Shown here in pieces: positions 43,732-52,163 of a stretch of 64,000 nucleotides of DNA. The notes under the pieces were generated by a model. The model was not told the DNA's origin, searched no databases, and saw only the letters and a program-made list of their open reading frames with translations. Within the stretch, counting starts at the first letter, position 1. Each line of letters starts with the position of its first letter. Position numbers and translations under genes: made by a program. Origin of the DNA: Segatella copri (GTDB lineage: Bacteria; Bacteroidota; Bacteroidia; Bacteroidales; Bacteroidaceae); contig NZ_JAPDUW010000001.1 of NCBI RefSeq assembly GCF_026015295.1, positions 3,383,501 to 3,447,500 of the forward strand, written 5' to 3'.

Positions 43732-44286
43732 CTAGATAATTATACAAAGGAACTTGGCTGGCTCATTGTTGAGTGAGCGGAAGCAATGCGACTTTCTACT
43801 GTCGAAGTAGATGCTGTCGCCTGGGTTCAGCACCATCACTTTTTCTTCGATGGTTACTTCGAGCTGTCCCTCAATCACATAATCATATTCCTGTCCGTCG
43901 TGTCCGTTCTTGTTTGGCTTCTTGTCGCCTGGCAACGGATCCACCTGTACCATGAACGGATTCACCTTTCTATCCTTGAATCCTACGGCAAGGCTCTGGT
44001 ATTTATACTGGTTGTTGCGGTCTATCTCCGGTCCCTGTCCCTTGCGGGTAACGTAGTATCCCTTCATGCGAGGTTCCTCGCCGAAGAGCAATACGTCAAG
44101 GTCGATGCCGTATCGCTTAGAGATTTTTGACAGGCGATAAACAGAAGGATCCGCCTCACCGGATTCTATCTTGAGGTAATGATCAAGACTGATTTCGCAC
44201 AGTTCTGCAATTTCCTCGGCAGGAATATTGAGAACCTCGCGGAGACCTTTCAGCCTTTCACCGATTTGTTTGATTGCTTCGTCCAT
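43732..44286 (-). CDS. HTH-XRE regulator with C-terminal cupin domain
   Basis: 184 residues. An N-terminal Cro/CI-type HTH (about 7-62, AEEIAELCEISLDHYLKIESGEADPSVYRLSKISKRYG) precedes a cupin barrel (about 110-182, EYDYVIEGQLEVTIEEKVMVLNPGDSIYFDSRKSHCF). This resembles PuuR/SutR-type metabolite-sensing repressors. It is the first gene of a two-gene operon with the acyl-CoA synthetase, so it likely senses the acid, or an acyl-derived signal, and controls its own operon. Confidence 0.9.
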   Translation of the reverse strand: MDEAIKQIGERLKGLREVLNIPAEEIAELCEISLDHYLKIESGEADPSVYRLSKISKRYGIDLDVLLFGEEPRMKGYYVTRKGQGPEIDRNNQYKYQSLAVGFKDRKVNPFMVQVDPLPGDKKPNKNGHDGQEYDYVIEGQLEVTIEEKVMVLNPGDSIYFDSRKSHCFRSLNNEPAKFLCIII

Positions 44287-44359
44287 AAAATATTCTTTTT
44301 ATTGTTTGCTTTGATAATACATCGAACAGTTGCTGCTGGGCAATTTCGAAATGTAAGCG

Positions 44360-44367
44360 CAAAGATA
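44360..44367 (-). promoter_or_regulatory. Promoter -7 box (TATCTTTG) for the HTH-cupin/acyl-CoA synthetase operon
   Basis: Perfect minus-strand TAnnTTTG match 74 bases upstream of the start. Confidence 0.65.
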
Positions 44368-44433
44368 CGAAAAATATTTAAAACGGCTCAAAAAACTTAC
44401 GTTTTTATAACTCTTTGTGCTTATAAAAACGAA

Positions 44434-44467
44434 AATGCTGCACAAATAAAGTAATCTGTGCAGCATT
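44434..44467 (-). terminator. Terminator after proC
   Basis: AATGCTGCACA (44434-44444) pairs perfectly with TGTGCAGCATT (44457-44467), close to the proC stop. Confidence 0.82.
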
Positions 44468-44482
44468 CATTGTATCATTTTC

Positions 44483-45265
44483 TTATTTTTTTCCTGCCAA
44501 TAAACCATTGATTACTGCGCTGGTAAAGCCGCCTTGTTCCATGGTGTTGAGGCCCTTGATGGTGCAGCCGCCAGGAGTTGTTACTTTATCAATGGCAGCC
44601 TCTGGGTGTTCGCCAGTTTCCTGAAGCAGCTCTACGGCACCCTTGATGGTCTGCAAGACAATCTTCTGGGCATCCTTAGCCTTGAAGCCCATCTCTACGC
44701 CGCCTTCCACATTGGCTCTTACATAGCGCATGGCGTAAGCGATGGCACACGACATAGCGGTAGCTGCTGGGAAGAGACGTTCTTCCATGATGAGGCTTTC
44801 GCCCAATTCATCGAAGATTTCTGTAATCTGCTGGATTTCTGTAGCAGATGCATCTACAGGAGTGATGAAGGTCATCGACTGCTTGTAGGCAATGGCGATG
44901 TTTGGCATCACGAGGAAGAAGGTTGGGGTGATGCCATCCTTGTCCAGCCACTCCTTGATGTTGGCTGATGGCACACCGGCTGCTACCACTACGAGTTTCT
45001 GACTCTTGTAGTTGAGTGCATCCTTGATTCCCTTCAATGTCTTCTCCACGCACCAAGGCTTTACTACCACGCAGATGATGTCTGCGCCATGGCAAGCCAA
45101 CTGGTTGTCGAGAGTTACGCTGGCTCCTTCGCTTGCGAAGTGATCCAATACTGGTTGGTTATGGTCAGATACCGTAATATCTGATGGAGTGAACTTCTCG
45201 CTCTGCAAGAGTCCTTCTGCCATGGCACCGCCCATAGCACCTGCTCCGATAATTGTTATTTTCAT
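44483..45265 (-). CDS. proC: Pyrroline-5-carboxylate reductase
   Basis: 260 residues from the ATG at 45265 (MKITIIGAGAMGGAMAEGLL). The longer frame starts inside the leader. The Rossmann GxGxxG motif is GAGAMG. The C-terminal dimer domain shows ATAMSCAIAYAM and DKVTTPGGCTIKGLNTMEQGG, the ProC signature. It carries out the last proline step with NAD(P)H. The promoter 33 bases upstream supports the start. Confidence 0.95.
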   Translation of the reverse strand: MKITIIGAGAMGGAMAEGLLQSEKFTPSDITVSDHNQPVLDHFASEGASVTLDNQLACHGADIICVVVKPWCVEKTLKGIKDALNYKSQKLVVVAAGVPSANIKEWLDKDGITPTFFLVMPNIAIAYKQSMTFITPVDASATEIQQITEIFDELGESLIMEERLFPAATAMSCAIAYAMRYVRANVEGGVEMGFKAKDAQKIVLQTIKGAVELLQETGEHPEAAIDKVTTPGGCTIKGLNTMEQGGFTSAVINGLLAGKK

Positions 45266-45297
45266 TGTCGTCTTATAGTTAAAATGCAATTATGGTG

Positions 45298-45305
45298 CAA
45301 AGATA
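45298..45305 (-). promoter_or_regulatory. Promoter -7 box (TATCTTTG) for proC
   Basis: Perfect minus-strand TAnnTTTG match 33 bases from the chosen start codon. Confidence 0.7.
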
Positions 45306-45508
45306 CTACTTTTATCAGAAAAAAGAGCAGTTTATAGACGATTTTTTAAGAAAGTATGCTTGTTTACTGACGATTTTTTAAGAAATTCGCTAGTTTACTC
45401 CCATTCTGGAAGTATCCACGTCCTTGGTTCTCTTTTCCTTGTACTTGCCTATCTTATAGATGATGGAGATGGATGCTGATGCCCTTGTTGGCTTATATTG
45501 CAAATTCT

Positions 45509-48274
45509 TTATTCCACCATTTCCGCATACTTCTTGAACAGCTCCGCTACGCATTCACTCTCCGTCATCTTGGTGGAGAAACCATAGGCTGCCATCACGG
45601 CTCGGTCGTTCTGACGATGTGCTTGTAAAAGCTCTTTTGGCATGAGTGTCGGGTCGTAGAGGTCGGCGAGAGAAGAGTCGGGATACAATGCCCTCGCATC
45701 TAGGATGGCTTGGGCGGATGCCTCTATCTTCGCTTGCTGCTCTGGAGTAGAAGATGGCCATGGGAAGTTGTTATACACCACGTCCTTGCTGTAGCGATAG
45801 TCGCTTTTCAAGCGACCGCACACCGCTCGCATCCATGCCATGTGGACGTTCGACTCCAAGATGCCGAAGTGGTAGAGAGTGGCGGAAGGGATTGTTAGAA
45901 CAGCATCGCTTGCGATGATATTCGGATTGACAAATCCCATTGGAATATATTTTCTGTTTTCCGACGAGTGCCTTGGAACAATAATGTACTCTGTAGTTGA
46001 GGCTCTTCTTTCATCAAAGAGGGTTGGCATGTCGGCTTTCTTTCTTGTTGCCTCTTTCTTGCTCTTTAGCCTAAACTCTCTGACGGCTTCCACTCTTTTT
46101 CTCACCTCTGGCAATGCTTTAAGTTCTGATGGTGAAGCTCCAACAAGCCAAAGGCACCAACGCTTTTTCTTATTCAAAAACTCTTGCGCACCTACGAATG
46201 GACGTATAAATTTGTTGGTATTGGGTTCTTTTGTAATGAAGTCTTCATATTCGTCTGCCTCTATAATCAAGTTGCCATCGTCTGTAGGTTGGCTACCTTT
46301 TGTCATAAGCGGAATATCGCAAAGAGCTTTAGTTCTGCTTTCTACGAAAACGTCTGGCGAATCTATCAGATACCCATTGATGTTTTTCGCTTCTATCACC
46401 TGTCCGTTGTCAAACAATAATTTTAGCTTGTTGGTAGGAACATCCGAGAATCCTACAATCACGCAATGTACATGTGCTTTCAGGCTAGCTTCGCTATCCC
46501 ATCTGAAGGTGCGGTAAGCGAAGTCGATATGTACGCCAAACATTTCTTTGAGAGGTTTCCATATCGCTGCAACCTGCTCTCCTTGTGTGATGGAATTGGT
46601 GGAAACAAGAGCTGCGTGGATATTAGTGTTCTGCATCATTTGGGCAGCCTTGTAATACCAAGCAGCCACGTAGTCTATCTTGCCAGCTGTCTTATATGGT
46701 TTGCCCTTTTCATCCACGAAAATATTGAGCAAGTCAGCTTTTTGTTCCTTGCTCTGCAATGAGTAACCTACAAATGGTGGATTACCTATGATATAATCTA
46801 ACTCATCTTTCGGACATACCTCCTCCCAGGCAATTCGCAATGAGTTGCCCTCTGTAATGTTAGCGTAGCTCTTCAGAGGCAGGAAGTCGATGTCGTGGTG
46901 GATGATCTTCTCTGTCTCTGCCATCATTTGCGCCTCGCTTATCCAGAGAGCGGTGGTGGCTACGGTGACGGCGAAGTCATTGATTTCGATGCCGTAAAAT
47001 TGATGGATGTTCACCTTGATGGGATTCTCGAAGGCGTTAAGTTGCTCCACGCTGTATATCTGCTTGATAATCTCGTTCTCCAGTCTTCTGAGCGAAAGGT
47101 AAGTCTCCGTGAGGAAGTTTCCTGAACCGCACGCCGGGTCGAAGAAACGCAATTCAGCCATCTTGTCTTGCAAGGCATGAAGTTGCTGCATACGTTTCTT
47201 GATGTTGCTTTCCTCCAGACAATCATCGAATGTCTTTCTAAGGTCGTTATAAAACAGAGGGTCTATTACCTTATGGATATTCTCTATCGAGGTGTAGTGC
47301 ATACCTCCTGAGCGTCGAGTCTCTGGATTGAGGGTGCTTTCGAATACTCCACCGAAGATGGTTGGAGAAATCTCGCTCCAGTCGAAATCGAGCGAGGCGT
47401 GCTGCAGGAGCGTATCACGCAGTTCGTCGGTGAACTGCGGAATGTCTATATCCTCGGCAAAGAGTCCGCCATTGGTATATGGAAAGGCGGCAAGCGAGGG
47501 ATTGAGATACTTGCTTCGCTTGTCGGCAGGGGTGTTGAGAACCTCGAAGAGTTGTACCAGAGCCATTCTCATATCTTCCGTCTGATAATGAGCCAAGAAA
47601 TCATGGAACATATCTCGTTTGCCGAAGATTCCTGCATCCTCAGCATAGAGGCAGAAAACCAACCTCACGCAAAGAATGTTCAGGTAGCGCAGTGATTGAG
47701 GGTCATTGGCATCATACTGAGTGATAAAGGCATCATAAAGTTTGCCGACAATCTCGCCAGCTTTCATCGATACCTCCATCTCTCGTTGCAGGTGAATGCC
47801 CTGCTGCTCTACCAGGAATTGCAGGCGATAGTACTCCTTCTCCAAGTCTTTGAGGAGAATACGGGATGGCTCACCCTTTGGGTTCTCCATATCATAGACA
47901 TCAAACTCGGCGAAGTTGCAGGTAACAATCCAGCGAGGTCGCTCGGAGTAGGGCAACACGGCAGAGTATCGCTGTGCCTGCTGGAAGGGGGTTAATAAAG
48001 AGCCGTCGCTCTGTTTGATGGCTTGTCGCAAATCCTTGCCCAGTGATTTCTGCTCTATCATCACATGGGTGGAGGGAATCATTCCGTCTATGAAGGATGT
48101 ATGGTCGAGCTGTGCCTGTTGCTCGAAGGTGATGAACACAGAAGGACTCTCCACCCCGAAAATCTCGGTGAGGAGTTCTATCCAGAATGTCTGGCTCTCG
48201 CCCTTCTCATATCCACGGCCTTCCCATTTCTTGGCGAAGGCAGCGGCAGCCATGCTTTGTTGTTTCTCTGTCAT
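45509..48274 (-). CDS. MmeI-type single-chain restriction-modification enzyme (Type IIL/IIG)
   Basis: 921 residues combining nuclease and methyltransferase. The N-terminal nuclease core shows Asp63 and EQK (Glu74, Lys76), spaced like the D-ExK of MmeI. A helical spacer leads to the N6-adenine methylase with motif I DPACGSGNF (379-387) and motif IV NPPF (498-501). The C-terminal part (about 650-900) should be the target recognition domain. One protein both protects and cuts, so no partner is needed. The recognition site cannot be read from sequence. It has its own promoter and is flanked by GTGAAGAGTGAAG repeats and a KilA-N remnant. Confidence 0.9.
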   Translation of the reverse strand: MTEKQQSMAAAAFAKKWEGRGYEKGESQTFWIELLTEIFGVESPSVFITFEQQAQLDHTSFIDGMIPSTHVMIEQKSLGKDLRQAIKQSDGSLLTPFQQAQRYSAVLPYSERPRWIVTCNFAEFDVYDMENPKGEPSRILLKDLEKEYYRLQFLVEQQGIHLQREMEVSMKAGEIVGKLYDAFITQYDANDPQSLRYLNILCVRLVFCLYAEDAGIFGKRDMFHDFLAHYQTEDMRMALVQLFEVLNTPADKRSKYLNPSLAAFPYTNGGLFAEDIDIPQFTDELRDTLLQHASLDFDWSEISPTIFGGVFESTLNPETRRSGGMHYTSIENIHKVIDPLFYNDLRKTFDDCLEESNIKKRMQQLHALQDKMAELRFFDPACGSGNFLTETYLSLRRLENEIIKQIYSVEQLNAFENPIKVNIHQFYGIEINDFAVTVATTALWISEAQMMAETEKIIHHDIDFLPLKSYANITEGNSLRIAWEEVCPKDELDYIIGNPPFVGYSLQSKEQKADLLNIFVDEKGKPYKTAGKIDYVAAWYYKAAQMMQNTNIHAALVSTNSITQGEQVAAIWKPLKEMFGVHIDFAYRTFRWDSEASLKAHVHCVIVGFSDVPTNKLKLLFDNGQVIEAKNINGYLIDSPDVFVESRTKALCDIPLMTKGSQPTDDGNLIIEADEYEDFITKEPNTNKFIRPFVGAQEFLNKKKRWCLWLVGASPSELKALPEVRKRVEAVREFRLKSKKEATRKKADMPTLFDERRASTTEYIIVPRHSSENRKYIPMGFVNPNIIASDAVLTIPSATLYHFGILESNVHMAWMRAVCGRLKSDYRYSKDVVYNNFPWPSSTPEQQAKIEASAQAILDARALYPDSSLADLYDPTLMPKELLQAHRQNDRAVMAAYGFSTKMTESECVAELFKKYAEMVE

Positions 48275-48283
48275 GTTCGTAAG

Positions 48284-48316
48284 TGAAGAGTGAAGAACGA
48301 AGAGTGAAGAATTCGT
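48284..48316. repeat. GTGAAGAGTGAAGAAC-type tandem repeat
   Basis: Three to four near-copies of the GTGAAGAGT unit just upstream of the MmeI-type gene. Same family as at 4440, 8681 and 12310-12590. Confidence 0.7.
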
Positions 48317-48347
48317 CGGCTACTCTTGCGTTGTCTCTTCCTGTTGG

Positions 48348-48355
48348 CAAAGGTA
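48348..48355 (-). promoter_or_regulatory. Promoter -7 box (TACCTTTG) for the MmeI-type gene
   Basis: Minus-strand TAnnTTTG match 74 bases upstream of the start. The transcript would begin with the repeat tract. Confidence 0.6.
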
Positions 48356-48686
48356 ATAACTTTTTCTTAAAACGCCAAGAGCAACAGCCAAAAATGTATC
48401 GGCTGCCGCTCTATTATTTGCTTTTGACATTTGCTTGCTCAATTAATCTTTTTTTCTTTTTCCTCACTAAATGCCTTTATCATTATTTATAGTCTTTGCA
48501 ATCTTAACACTACAATAAACGTGCGCCAATGCTATAACAACCGTTAAAAACCAAGTCTTATTTCGAAATTTCATCCGTTTTTTATTCTTTTGTTTCCATT
48601 TTAGCGATATTTTTCGTATATTCGCATTCGCAATCGGGAAACCGACAACGCAAAAAATAAAAAATGAATGCAAAAACAAATATCTT

Positions 48687-48854
48687 ATGGCAAAGATTAT
48701 TGTAAGAAACCAAACGAAAAAAACACTAACCAAAGATGGTGTTGATTACATCTGCATTACCGATATAGCATGGCAGAAGAATCCCATTGAACCCAAAGAT
48801 GTGGTAAAGAATTGGTTGCGTTCCAAAAACACCTTGGAGTACTTAGGACTTTGA
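48687..48854 (+). pseudogene. KilA-N domain gene remnant
   Basis: 55 codons: MAKIIVRNQTKKTLTKDGVD, then YICITDIAWQKNPIEPKDVV and KNWLRSKNTLEYLGL. This matches the start of KilA-N domain proteins, common phage- and mobile-element-associated DNA-binding proteins. The frame stops at TGA (48852) exactly where KilA-N proteins usually have Trp (LGLWEHL). The same frame continues EHLSPIRW after the stop. TGG to TGA plus loss of the rest makes it a relic. Confidence 0.75.
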
Positions 48855-48921
48855 GAGCATTTGAGCCCGATTCGATGGGTGGAACTACCCCATGCTGTAG
48901 TATTATTAAATTTTATCAACT

Positions 48922-49530
48922 ATGAATAGTAAGAATTTATACTTTACAATCTTCTCTTTAATCCTTTTAGGATTTATCTTTTCTTGTGCAGAGAATAGTA
49001 ATAAGTGTAGTCCTTCTTATGCAAGCAACATAGAACAACTTAATGAAAAGTTATATGATTCTTATGCAAATGTTGCAGTAAGGAAAAACAACACAACATC
49101 TGATGACATAATAACACCAGAATATTTTGGAGGCTCATATGTCAAGGCAAATAAACTTATTGTCATGGTCAAAAATGGAAGTCCAAAAGGAATAGAAGAT
49201 ATAAAGAAAAGACTAGGCACGGATTCAAATGTGACATTTGTATCTTGTACTTATTCTCTTCAAGAATTAAAAGAATTAAACGCTAAATTGAAAGTATCTT
49301 TTGCCAAGAAAGCTGCATTGCGAGACGAAATTGGGTGGGTTGCTGTTGGTATCAGACCTATTCAAAATAGAATTGTCGTATATTTGAATAATGCTTCTAA
49401 TAAAAATATCTCTAAATTCAAGAATGAAATTTGCAATTCAGATAAAATAATTTTTGATCAGTTGGAAATAGAGCCAATTGAAATACAAAAAGATACAGCA
49501 AAAGACGAAAAAGTAGGAAGTCCCTCATAA
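48922..49530 (+). CDS. Small lipoprotein of unknown function
   Basis: 202 residues. A signal sequence ends with a lipobox (LGFIFSC, Cys22). The body is lysine- and asparagine-rich with no recognised domain. The region LIVMVKNGSPKGIEDIKKRLG ... VVYLNNASNKNISKFKNEI suggests two related beta-alpha units, perhaps an internal duplication. Base composition is more A/T-rich than the core genes, consistent with transfer. The 3' end coincides with the first of three 33-base repeats. Confidence 0.65.
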   Translation: MNSKNLYFTIFSLILLGFIFSCAENSNKCSPSYASNIEQLNEKLYDSYANVAVRKNNTTSDDIITPEYFGGSYVKANKLIVMVKNGSPKGIEDIKKRLGTDSNVTFVSCTYSLQELKELNAKLKVSFAKKAALRDEIGWVAVGIRPIQNRIVVYLNNASNKNISKFKNEICNSDKIIFDQLEIEPIEIQKDTAKDEKVGSPS

Positions 49531-49602
49531 AAGTGTATGGATAACTCGAAAAGTCCCTCATAAAAGTGTGTTAATCTTCTAAAAAGTCCCTCATAAAAAT
49601 AT
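49518..49602. repeat. Three repeats with an exact 33-base period
   Basis: AAGTCCCTCATAAAAGTGT at 49518, 49551 and 49584 (the third ends ATAT). The copies keep reading frame: each gives Ser-Pro-Ser followed by a TAA stop. The 14-base spacers are less alike. The first copy forms the C terminus of the upstream lipoprotein. Confidence 0.85.
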
Positions 49603-49714
49603 GATAGATTTTGCCATTTCATTGTTTTTCAGTCTTTTGCAGCAAGAATACAATAATGATACCATGAGTATATGAAGGAGATGATGTCGCATCGCAACCT
49701 TTTTGATGGCTTTT

Positions 49715-49754
49715 CTGTCTAATAACTAGACAGCAGTGTCAAGTATTTAGACAG
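49715..49754. promoter_or_regulatory. TAGACAG direct repeats upstream of the outer-membrane receptor
   Basis: CTGTCTA (49715) and TAGACAG (49727) form a hairpin, and a second TAGACAG lies at 49748, 21 bases after the first, on the same helix face. This is the spacing of dimeric regulator sites such as LytTR. No such regulator gene is present nearby. Confidence 0.45.
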
Positions 49755-49774
49755 GTCATCTTATGACCTTTTTT
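49754..49774 (+). terminator. Small terminator hairpin
   Basis: GGTCAT, CTT loop, ATGACC, then TTTTTT. It lies between the repeats and the receptor gene, so it could be a terminator for upstream transcription or an attenuator for the receptor. Confidence 0.65.
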
Positions 49775-49875
49775 CTATATATTCTGATAATCAGTCGTTT
49801 ATGTTTTTGGCATAGCCGTTGCCTTGCTATTTTGCAACAAATAAGAATAGTAACAACATAAAGAATAATAAGACA

Positions 49876-52002
49876 ATGAAAAGACTTGCGTTAGTAGCAT
49901 CCTTCTGTGGCATTACCATAACACAGATGATGGCACAGAACATCAATGGTGAACAGATTTCCGACACGACCCTATTTGATAAGTTCTCCAAAGAACTTGG
50001 CGAAGTGGTGGTGAAAGCTCATCTTCCTCAATATAAGAAGACCCACGAAGGACTGCTGACCAACGTGGCAGGAACCGTGCTTAGCAAGATGGGTACGGCA
50101 GAAGATGTATTGAAGCATGTGCCGAGTATCGTGAAGAAGAAAGATGGATATGAGGTGGTCGGCAAGGGTACACCTATTATATATATCAACGGCAGGAAGA
50201 TGCAAGACATCAGTGAGTTGGATAACATCAAATCTTCTGACATCAAGAGTGTGGAAGTCATCCAGAATCCAGGAGCTACCTACGATGCTTCGGTAAATGC
50301 AGTAATCAAAATCAAGACCATCAAGAAGAAAGGAGAAGGTATCGGCTTTGATACTCGCTCTGTGTATTGGTATAATAAGCACGACAATACCATCCAACAG
50401 GTTAACATGAACTATCGTCATAATGGACTGAATCTCTTTGCCACTTATAAGTTCTCTGATGCAACATGGATGCAAAAGGCCATCTACGAGCAGACTGTAC
50501 ATGTAGATACGCTTTGGCAACAGCATAACAACAACGAAGTAACTGGTCGCATAGAATCGCACCGTCTTATCAGTGGTTTTAGCTATGATTTCAATGCCAA
50601 TCATTCCATTGGTGCGAGATACACCTTGACCTCGCCAGGCTATTCTCGCTCAAAAGATTTTTTCGATAGTCAGGTAACTGCCGACGGTAAGTTTTACGAC
50701 TATATCAAAACCGATGGTCTGACGGTCGACAAGAACAGCCCTAGCCATCAATTGAATGCCTACTACAACGGCACATTGGGCAAGACCACTATTGATCTGA
50801 ATACCGACCTCTATTTCAGTACAAACAGGGCTTATGCCTATAGCGATGAACAGAGCCAGGAGCACGATTCTCGTAACATCAACTCCAAGAATCGTGTGAG
50901 CAATAAGATGGTAGCTACCAAACTCGTAATTACCTCTCCTCTCTTAGGCGGTAATCTCTCCTATGGAGCTGAGTATATCCATACCCGTCGCAACGATGAC
51001 TACGAAGTGAACCGCACAGACCTCCTCGCCAACTCTTATAGCAAGTTGGAGGAGCAGACGGCAAGTCCATTCATCCAATATGCGCGCCTCACCCCGATAG
51101 GAAACATCACGGCAGGGTTGCGATACGAGTATGTAAGATTCAAGTATTATGATGCAGGCATCTATCAGCCCGAGCAGAGTCGCTCCTTCCGTAACCTCTT
51201 TCCTACCATCAGCTATGGTGCGAAGGTAGGTAAGGTAATGGCACAGTTGAGCTATTCGGTAAAGACCTCTCGTCCTTCATATAGTCAACTGAGCAACAAT
51301 GTATCTTATATGAATCGATTTACTCGCCAGACTGGTAATCCTTATCTCGACAACGAAACCAATCACAGAGTGGAATTATCGGGTGTATGGAAGTTCATCC
51401 AGTTTATGGTCAACTACAAGGACTCTCGCAATGCCATCATCTATTGGGCGGAGCAAATTCCTGAGAACGAAGCAATTACCATGATAAGTCGTAAGAACGT
51501 GAAGAGTCTCAAGAGCATGACCGCCTACATCAGTGCCGCTCCAAAGATAGGCATTTGGGCGCCGCAAATCAACTTGGGCATGCAGAAACCCTGGTTCACC
51601 CTCCATACTGATGTGGCATCTTATCGCTTGAATCGTCCTATTTTCATGGGCAACTTCAACAATGCCTTCTCCTTGTCATGCGGCATCACCCTTAACGTGG
51701 ATTATCGCTATCAGAGCAAGGGTAACACGATGAACGTATATCTTGCCAAAGAGCAGCATGTACTGGATGTCAGCATCAGCAAGTCATTCCTAAAGGATGC
51801 CCTTACCTTGGAAATAAAAGGCAACGACCTGCTTTATAAATGTTGGGATGCCGACTTACTCTATAACCAGAAGATGGAACTCCTGCAAGTATCTAAGCGA
51901 GGTACGAGAGACCTGCAATTCACCCTTCGCTATAAGTTCAATACCACACGCAGCAAGTACAAGGGAACTGGTGCCGGTAATGCAGAGTTGAATCGACTGT
52001 AA
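49876..52002 (+). CDS. TonB-dependent-receptor-like outer membrane beta-barrel protein
   Basis: 708 residues from the ATG at 49876 (MKRLALVASFCGITITQMMAQ), which gives a signal peptide. A plug-like domain follows (about 30-160, GTAEDVLKHVPSIVKKKDGYEVVGKGTPIIYINGR ... SVEVIQNPGATYDASVNAVIKI), then a large barrel of the outer-membrane beta-barrel family 3 kind, rich in alternating aromatic strands. There is no N-terminal carboxypeptidase-like domain and no SusD partner, so it is not a SusC pair. Substrate unknown. Confidence 0.85.
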   Translation: MKRLALVASFCGITITQMMAQNINGEQISDTTLFDKFSKELGEVVVKAHLPQYKKTHEGLLTNVAGTVLSKMGTAEDVLKHVPSIVKKKDGYEVVGKGTPIIYINGRKMQDISELDNIKSSDIKSVEVIQNPGATYDASVNAVIKIKTIKKKGEGIGFDTRSVYWYNKHDNTIQQVNMNYRHNGLNLFATYKFSDATWMQKAIYEQTVHVDTLWQQHNNNEVTGRIESHRLISGFSYDFNANHSIGARYTLTSPGYSRSKDFFDSQVTADGKFYDYIKTDGLTVDKNSPSHQLNAYYNGTLGKTTIDLNTDLYFSTNRAYAYSDEQSQEHDSRNINSKNRVSNKMVATKLVITSPLLGGNLSYGAEYIHTRRNDDYEVNRTDLLANSYSKLEEQTASPFIQYARLTPIGNITAGLRYEYVRFKYYDAGIYQPEQSRSFRNLFPTISYGAKVGKVMAQLSYSVKTSRPSYSQLSNNVSYMNRFTRQTGNPYLDNETNHRVELSGVWKFIQFMVNYKDSRNAIIYWAEQIPENEAITMISRKNVKSLKSMTAYISAAPKIGIWAPQINLGMQKPWFTLHTDVASYRLNRPIFMGNFNNAFSLSCGITLNVDYRYQSKGNTMNVYLAKEQHVLDVSISKSFLKDALTLEIKGNDLLYKCWDADLLYNQKMELLQVSKRGTRDLQFTLRYKFNTTRSKYKGTGAGNAELNRL

Positions 52003-52063
52003 ATATTTTTTATTACTTTTATTCGAAAGTAGAGACATTTAAGATGATTTCCTATAAGGGGAA

Positions 52064-52097
52064 CAAAAAAGCAGCAAACCGCAAAGGGCTTGCTGCT
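52064..52097 (-). terminator. Terminator at the end of the arginine operon
   Basis: On the minus strand GAGCAGCAAG ... TTGCTGCTTTTTTG: an 8-bp AGCAGCAA/TTGCTGCT stem followed by a U6 tract, 67 bases after the argD stop. Confidence 0.85.
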
Positions 52098-52163
52098 CAC
52101 GATAGGAGTGATTCCTATTTCTTTTATGGGTTGAGTTTTCTTTATATCCTTATCTCAATGGGT

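Noticed and set aside
45509..48274. PglX of a BREX system
   Set aside because: The domain order and the N-terminal D-ExK fit MmeI-type enzymes, and no other BREX gene is present nearby.
49518..49602. CRISPR-like array
   Set aside because: Only three 19-base units with 14-base spacers and no cas genes. The 21-base array at 61131 was rejected as CRISPR for the same reasons.
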